From: Hypsibius dujardini
Lineage: Eukaryota > Tardigrada > Eutardigrada > Parachela > Hypsibiidae
DNA length: 26,147 nt
Direction of reading: 5' to 3'
Assembly: GCA_001579985.1 (NCBI GenBank)
Contig: LRSR01001274.1
Location: 1 to 26,147, forward strand
The notes under the pieces are model-generated. The model did not search any database. It saw only the letters and a program-made list of their open reading frames with translations, and was not told the origin of the DNA. Positions 20,320-26,147 of this stretch are shown here, piece by piece (position 1 is the first letter of the stretch; every line of letters starts with the position of its first letter). The position numbers and the translations under genes are program-made.

Positions 20320-22106
20320 ATGGTGAGTAACTGCCTGACCTAATATTACTGTACCAAGCCAACGCACGCACTGTGTTGAAGCAGGAAGAGAAAATTTCTC
20401 AGTTGACTTCTCGCTTGTGTACTCACGTGGCAAAAACTTTACGCTAACCGAGTTAAGCCATTTCACTCGGATTGTGGAGAAAGCTCTGCATGAAACGAGT
20501 TTCATGGCTTAGTTCGATTAGCGCAAGGTTTTGGCCATGTGTGTGTATCTCTGCACAGATTCGCTTCATCCTCATCCAAAATCGTGCCGGCAAGACGCGC
20601 CTAGCCAAGTGGTACATGCACTTTGACGACGATGAGAAGCAGAAGCTGATTGAAGAGGTGCACGCGCTGGTGACGGTGCGGGATGCGAAGCACACCAACT
20701 TTGTTGAGGTACAGTACAGCTTGGTTACAATGCTTGGCGGTCCGAGTTCGAGCCGCTTTGTGCTATCCGCTAGTGTGGCTCATACTGTGACCGGCAAGTA
20801 TTATGGCCAGTCGAGGTGAAATGCACTTTGGTCACCATACTTGGCGGTCCGAGTTCGAGCCGCATTGTGCTATCCGCTAGTGTGGCTCATACTGTGACCG
20901 GCAAGTATTATGGCCAGTCGAGGAGAAATACACTTTGGTCACAATGCTTGGCGGTCCGAGTTCGAGCCGCTTTGTGTTATCCGCTAGTGTGGCTCTTACT
21001 GCGACCGGCAAGTATTATGGCCAGCCGTGTATTTTTTTCCTCCCTTTTTCGTTGCCGCAGAGGATGAAGCTATCGATCTCTTTCTGGACTATCTTTTCAG
21101 TTCCGCAGTTTCAAAATCATCTACCGCCGGTATGCGGGCCTGTACTTTTGCATCTGCGTGGATATCGGCGACAACAACCTCGCCTACCTGGAGGCCATCC
21201 ACAATTTCGTGGAGGTGCTCAATGAATATTTCCACAACGTTTGTGAGCTGGATTTGGTATTCAACTTTTATAAGGTTCGTCAAGAGGCCGATTGCCGAAT
21301 AATATTACTAATAATAATAATAATAAATCTATCTAATGTAATAATGTAATGATCTAATATAATAATGTAATGTAACGTTATGTAGTAATGTAATAATGCA
21401 ATGTAATGTAACGTAATGATGTAATAATGTAATGTAATGTAATAATGCAATGTAATGTAACGTAATGTAATATAATAACCTAATGTAATGATGTAATAAT
21501 GTAATGTAATGATATAATGTAACAATGCAATGTAATGTAACGTAATGTAATAACCTCATGTAATGATGTAATAATGTGATGTAATGTAACGTTATGTAAT
21601 AATGTAATAATGTAATATAACGTAATGTTATAACCTAATGTAATGATGTAATAATGTAATGTAATGATATGATGTAACAATGCAATGTAATGATCTAATG
21701 TAGTTATGTAATGTAATGTTGTAATGATGTAATGGTGTTGTCTGTAATGAACTGTTAACTATATATATATGATCTGTTAAATATATGTTGATTTGATTCA
21801 ACGTGAATAGTCTATTCAATCGATCAATCGACGAAGAACTGGCCAATATGTTGCACTGTCTGTCGATCTTCTGATTGAGTTCCTTTGAATGGCCTTTTAT
21901 AATCAGTGTAGAGCTGAGCAGGCAGTTACAATAGTTCGGCCTCTCTGCGTCCCACACTTCCACTGCAAATTTGAGGTGTTAGTTATCTTTGGTTGCTTGT
22001 ACAGGTGTATTCGGTGGTGGATGAAATGTTCCTGGCAGGCGAAATTCGGGAAACGTCTCAGAATCGCGTGCTGAAGCAGCTCTTGATGCTGAGCGCCCTG
22101 GAATGA
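20320..22106 (+). CDS. AP2S1: AP-2 complex subunit sigma, complete
   Basis: Small sigma subunit of the clathrin adaptor AP-2, which binds acidic dileucine cargo signals at the plasma membrane. Coding exons: 20320-20322 (ATG only, followed by a perfect GTGAGT donor), 20559-20708, 21101-21274, 22005-22106; 142 residues, exactly the usual animal length. The sequence is nearly the animal consensus: [140 protein letters not shown]. The ATG-only first exon matches the known animal gene structure as I recall it. Intron 2 contains a 107-base triplication and intron 3 a TAATG array. Confidence 0.97.
20719..21040. repeat. Three 107-bp direct repeats in AP2S1 intron 2
   Basis: The block containing cttggcggtccgagttcgag recurs at 20733, 20840 and 20947, an exact 107-base spacing, with over 90% similarity by eye. 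Each includes ggtccgagttcgagccg, whose GTTCGAGCC fits the RNA polymerase III B-box pattern GWTCRANNC. The same 17-base motif recurs once outside, at 22919-22935. Confidence 0.9.
21298..21745. repeat. TAATG-rich low-complexity array in AP2S1 intron 3
   Basis: About 440 bases built from taatg, taacg and aataatg units in mixed order, within intron 21275-22004. Higher-order blocks such as taacctaatgtaatgatgta recur. Minus-strand frames rich in His, Tyr and Ile (YYITLHY) are artefacts of the array. Confidence 0.9.
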
Positions 22107-23189
22107 TCCAATTCTCTTCTCTAGCAGCGCCATCTGTCGTCTGTGCCACATTTCCCATTTTTAGGGTCCAACAAATTTCCCACGGATACCTGATTTTTCT
22201 AAAATTGTGTCCTTCTATTTCACCAAAAATTTGCTTATCGTAAAGAGAGTTTTTTAACCGATTTTCACGTCTAATTTTTTTTAATCGTAACGTCTGTTTT
22301 ATGTGTTATTTATTCATTTATTGCAAGATAGCCCGATAACCGGCTAGCGACTGAGTACTGCCCCGTACCTGCCCTGGACGTGAGTGTGGATCGCACGTTT
22401 GGGATTTCCCTGTGAAGGATGAAGCAACCACCGGAAGAAGCAAAAGTGAATTTTTCTTTCAATTCCAAAATTCCTTGTCTTCGTTCTTCATGGGAAGTCA
22501 TGTTTTGTTCGTGATCCGTTGATGTGCGTCTTCCTCGACCGGGAGAGCCGCTCGCCAAATTATATCCCCTTTCCCTTTTTTTGCCTCGGTCGGCGACTGC
22601 TTTTCGGAAGCAATTGAGGTGGGAAGTGGGAAGTCCCACTGAACCGGTTGAACAGCGAGTCCCACTGAACCGATTGAACAGCGAGTCCCACTGAACCGGT
22701 TGAACAGCGAGTCCCACTGAACCGGTTGAACAGTGAGTCCCACTGAACCGGTTGAACAGCGAGTCCCACTGAACCGGTTGAACAGCAAGTCCCACTGAAC
22801 CGGTTGAACAGCGAGTCCCACTGAACCGGTTGAACAGCGAGTCCCACTGAACCGGTTGAACAGCAAGTCCCACTGAACCGGTTGAATTTTGGGTGGCAGA
22901 CTTTAAGCCAAAAAGGGTGGTCCGAGTTCGAGCCGAATTAAGTCACCGCGAACACGCGCTCTTAACGACAGCTGACCATGCAGCTTTTACTCGATTGATC
23001 GATTGATTAAACTTGTTTACTTTGGCGGAATTTAGAGCAACTTGCTCAATCTTATTTTTCCGCTAGGCCGAGCATCAAATCAAAGACTCAGGAGAAAGCA
23101 GTGAAAAGTTCTAGGCACGAGTGGCTCAAACTCAGACCACCCTGTCCCAGGAACATTTTTAATCCCGACATCAAATATCCAAATCCCTT
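22107..23189. other. Convergent spacer between AP2S1 and the peroxiredoxin-zinc-finger gene
   Basis: About 1.08 kb containing both 3' UTRs. It holds the 26-base minisatellite at 22627-22886 and otherwise shows no gene I can support. On the minus strand, ATTAAA occurs at 23158-23163, about 30 bases after the stop of the fusion gene, a possible poly(A) signal. Confidence 0.6.
22627..22886. repeat. 26-bp minisatellite with palindromic core
   Basis: About ten direct copies of a 26-base unit, gtcccactgaaccggttgaa plus cagcga, with only scattered substitutions (gc/gt, ga/aa). Each unit contains the palindrome AACCGGTT. As 26 is not a multiple of three, all three minus frames read through it in rotation, producing long GLAVQPVQWDS-type open frames that are not genes. 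Confidence 0.9.
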
Positions 23190-25989
23190 TCAATCGAAAA
23201 AGGAACCGGTATCGATGATGTCAGCCAGGCGCAGCTTCAGCTCCTCCCGCTGCTCCTCCGTCAGCGGGGGCACTCGCTCCACAGGGTGCGGATTCGGCCG
23301 GTCCCCACGGAGGTAGAAGGGCGTTTTGTCATCCGCCCGCTGGTACTTGCGCGTCACTTTGATGATCCCTTCCAGCAACCGCGGCCGTTGGAGGAAATGC
23401 ACCGCCTCATGCTGGATCACGGTCCGCTGCTCGTTGGCCGCGAACGAGCACATGGAACAGTGGAAGCGGTATGACTCGGACACATGATGCGGCAAATGCT
23501 CCGCGAGCTCCGCCTTAAACGGCGTGCGAAAGGGGCAGCAGCAGCAGGCCTAAGACAGGGAAGTTGGACTGAGTGTTAGTTTTTTCTTAAACACGAAACT
23601 TGGAATTATTCAGAGTTTTCATCACCAAAAAGATTCATCCCAAATCTGATAAACCACACTAAACTAGGCGAACTTGGAATAAAAAGTCATCTAGAATAAA
23701 AGGTCACCTGAAGCAGCACTTCTCCACAATCCCCACCGCGCTGGAGGGTTTCAGCGGAGGAATGGACGGCGGTGTCCACGTGCGCCAGGACGGTTTCGGG
23801 AGAGTCCGCGGAGAACGAACACACCGGGCAGCGATGCTTGGCCCTCCTGTTCAGGTGGAACGGGAGGTGATCCCGCAGCATGACGGCTTGCTCCGACGTC
23901 TGGTAGCGACAGTGAAGGCAGACGAAATGCCCCTCCCCGCTGTCGGTTTCAAAGTACCTCACGTGGTCGGAGACGTTCTTGGGAAGCGCGGTGACATCTT
24001 CCGTGGAGGTAGTGGCAGCTGCGACTTCCTCACTGGAAAGTTGCTCCTCGTTGGGGTGGAGGGCGATGGAGTCCGTGTCAGCGTCGTCGGCTACGCTGAC
24101 GGCCTGAAGGGGCGTGGCTGACAGCAGCTCATCTTCATCGCAGTTGAGGGCGACGGAATATGTGTCGGCTTCCTTCACGTCCTCTTCGTGGTTGAGGACG
24201 ACGGAATCGGAAATGACATCGGCATCGCCGGTCACGCTGACGGCCTGAAGAGCTAGCAGGATGCTCTTGATCTCATCCACCGAATGGACAACGTCCAAGA
24301 CAGCTTTTCTCTGGGAAGAAATGGAGAAAGTCAGGAAATGAATTACGGTGTGCTCGCGATCTGAAGAGACAGCTAAGCCCCGCCCCCTTCGGTATGGCCC
24401 TGCACTCGATCGACCGTTCAATCCGATCCGCTCTTCTTTGATTGGCTCATTTCGTGGGCTCGCGATCTGAAGGGACAGCTAAGCCCCGCCTCCCTCGGTA
24501 TGGCCCTGCATTCGATCGACCGTTCAATCTGATTCACTCTTCTCTGATTGGCTCATTTCATGTGCTCGCGATCTGAAAAGACAGCTAAGCCCCGCCCCCT
24601 TCGGTATGGCCCTGCACTCGATCGACCGTTCAATCTGATTCGCTCTTCTCTGATTGGCTCATTTCGTAGAGCTTTATTGTGCTCGATTGATTGATTGATT
24701 CGTATCAGATATCCTCCCCGTTGATTGATTGATTGTACAGTCGTGCTTTCTATATATATTTCCCTACATTGGTAATTTGATGAACGGCACTGAATAGGCA
24801 CGGCCCGGTTGGTTAAAATTTACGGGTAGGGCAGAAAAGTGTCCCTTCAGATCGCGAGCATACGGTACATCATTTTATGCTAACCGGAAAACGTTTTACC
24901 AGGTAGCGAACTTTGTTTTTTTTAAATTCCCCAATACGTTTGCTTCGAAACTGTTCGTGTATTTTTACCGAGTTGGAGAATTAAATAAAATGAGTACGTG
25001 CACAATAAAATGCCTGTATATTGTATCAAAAAAACGTTAAATGCACAGCCCATTAAGACATCAATCAACCAATCAACCTGAATAATTCCTTACCAAGATT
25101 CCCGTCGGATCGACGAAGAACAACCCACGAACCGCAATCCCTTCTCGGTCCTCACCATAAACGCCGTAGTCCTTCGCAATCTGTTGCGTCACATCCGAAA
25201 GCAATGGGATCTCGACCGTGCCAATAACATCGTCAGCATTCTTCCAATCCAAATTGGAAAACTCCAAATTGCCCTGTAATCAATCAATCAATCAATCAAT
25301 CAATCCTGTACTGCTGAATCAATCAATCAATCAATCACATCACCCTGTGACAACGCGCCTAATTTTATTATTCTTCTCACGTTTTGACGGACGATTTCGT
25401 TCAAATTTAAGCAGAGCTTAAAAAAATTAAACTAAACTGGTCTAGCTATTTAGAGCACTATCAGACTCATTGGATTCAGAAAATCCGGACAGACAAAAAG
25501 CGCTAATCAATCAATCAATCGATGCATATTTATTCAGTGCAAGTTTCACGTAGCAAACAATCCATCAATCAATCGATCCACCAATCAATCGCAGTTGTCA
25601 ATGCGACACTCGTGAATCCTTACCGCGACGACGACAATGTCTGTGTTGATGTCCCGAAACTCCGCCATACGATTCGATAACGCGAAAACCTCCACCGGGC
25701 ACATATCGGTAAAGTCTTCCGGGTGAAAGAGGACGATTAGAGAGCGGCCGCGAAAAGATTTCAAGCTGACAGACTTGAAGAAGCCGTTGACGAGTGCGGG
25801 GACGTCCGTGAAATCTGGCGCCGGCTTACCAATCTGCGCACGGGTGGTATAGATCGGCTGGTCTGAAGGCTTACCGGAATGGTTGAAAGAGCGATCGTTG
25901 TTGTTGTGGCTGCTGGAGGAAAACGCCGGCGCGGGGGAAGAAGACCGTTTTCGCTTGGCGGAAAATTTTCCGTTATCTTCGCGCGACAT
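23190..25989 (-). CDS. Peroxiredoxin-C2H2 zinc-finger fusion protein (copy 2)
   Basis: Predicted 502-residue chimera. Exons in coding order: 25989-25624, 25273-25094, 24310-23708, 23549-23190; all GT-AG and phase 0. Residues 1-182 align with peroxiredoxin copy 1: the peroxidatic Cys97 is kept in DFTDMCPVE (usual VCPTE), but the catalytic Arg is Gln152 (SDVTQQIA) and the GGxG loop is lost. Exon 3 opens RKAVLDVVHSVDEIKSILLA, matching copy 1 exon 3 to about residue 212, then diverges before the resolving Cys. An acidic linker (about 213-305) follows, then four C2H2 fingers: 313-334, 343-365, 385-405 and 414-434, and a charged tail. Possible roles are redox sensing in the nucleus or a pseudo-enzyme; both are inference. 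Alternative: two neighbouring genes whose exons happen to be phase-compatible. Confidence 0.8.
24351..24860. mobile_element. Candidate MITE-like element with terminal inverted repeats
   Basis: The left end tgctcgcgatctgaagagac (24351) is the reverse complement, with one mismatch, of the right end ending at 24860. The insertion is flanked by tacggtg (24344-24350) and tacggta (24861-24867), a near-perfect seven-base target duplication. Inside are three direct 106-base repeats (starts 24351, 24457, 24563), each beginning with the terminal repeat and holding a CCCCGCC GC box and GATTGGCT inverted CCAAT box. It has no coding capacity. It sits in intron 2 of the fusion gene. Confidence 0.7.
25275..25620. 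repeat. AATC arrays in fusion-gene intron 1
   Basis: Intron 25274-25623 contains AATC runs at about 25278-25340 and 25505-25592, separated by AT-rich sequence. Apart from the AATC family it shows no obvious similarity to intron 1 of peroxiredoxin copy 1. Confidence 0.8.
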
Positions 25990-26147
25990 TTCTCTCCGCG
26001 TTAACTCCGATTTTCGGGGCGTGGAGCTTTGACTGTTAGAGCCAAAAGAAGATAGGATGGCGATTTATAATGCAACTTCCGCCAAGGGAAAAATGAATGA
26101 AGCACGATCAAGAGTTTTTTTTGAGTTCGAAAACAAAGTGCGTGTTT
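25990..26147 (-). promoter_or_regulatory. 5' flank of the fusion gene, duplicate of 18071-18230
   Basis: Nearly identical to the flank of peroxiredoxin copy 1 up to the window edge. Both genes should therefore share UTR and proximal promoter motifs, implying initially similar expression. Confidence 0.8.

Noticed and set aside
20453-20698. Minus-strand frame across AP2S1 exon 2
   Set aside because: Antisense of the highly conserved sigma-adaptin exon.
21280-21680. Minus-strand frames rich in His, Tyr, Ile and Leu
   Set aside because: Translation of the TAATG array in AP2S1 intron 3.
22310-22873. 187-codon minus-strand frame with GLAVQPVQWDS repeats
   Set aside because: The 26-base minisatellite keeps all three minus frames open; the non-repeat part has no recognisable domain.
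1-26147. A consistent strand bias of AATC or GACA arrays relative to gene direction
   Set aside because: Both orientations occur within sense-strand introns of the same genes (RPS13 introns 3 and 4; ACTR10 introns 1 and 4).

Overview
The window is nuclear DNA of a multicellular animal, probably an invertebrate. The evidence is GT-AG introns of about 60-800 bases, the standard genetic code, and split housekeeping genes whose proteins align with their animal orthologues. I could not place it to phylum. Families were recognised by reading the translations; no search was run.

Layout, left to right. (1) 1-5751, minus strand: the first eight coding exons of TAF1, running off the left edge before the zinc knuckle and bromodomains. 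(2) 6514-7789, plus strand: complete RPS13 in six exons, divergent from TAF1 across a 762-base intergenic region. (3) 8685-12205, minus strand: complete ACTR10 (Arp10/Arp11, dynactin pointed end) in about twelve exons, convergent with RPS13. (4) 12948-15825, minus strand: a five-exon SLC46-type major facilitator transporter. (5) 16889-18070, minus strand: an intact typical 2-Cys peroxiredoxin in three exons. (6) 18071-20319: a repeat-rich gap with an unassigned open stretch, a fold-back with an expanded minisatellite and a near-perfect 50-base hairpin. (7) 20320-22106, plus strand: complete AP2S1, whose first coding exon is only the ATG. (8) 23190-25989, minus strand: a second peroxiredoxin whose third exon runs in frame into an acidic linker and four C2H2 zinc fingers.

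The genes do not form one pathway. The notable system is the peroxiredoxin pair in direct orientation on either side of AP2S1. The first copy keeps the catalytic residues. The second shares its 5' flank and N-terminus almost unchanged, keeps the peroxidatic Cys, but has lost the catalytic Arg, the GGxG motif and the resolving-Cys tail. That tail is replaced by the zinc-finger segment, giving a predicted 502-residue peroxiredoxin-zinc-finger chimera. The intron before the chimeric exon carries a terminal-inverted-repeat element with three internal 106-base repeats.

Most introns and spacers contain tetranucleotide arrays of two families (GACA/TCTG and AATC/GATT), and several hold longer minisatellites. 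Many long open frames in the window are only translations of these arrays.
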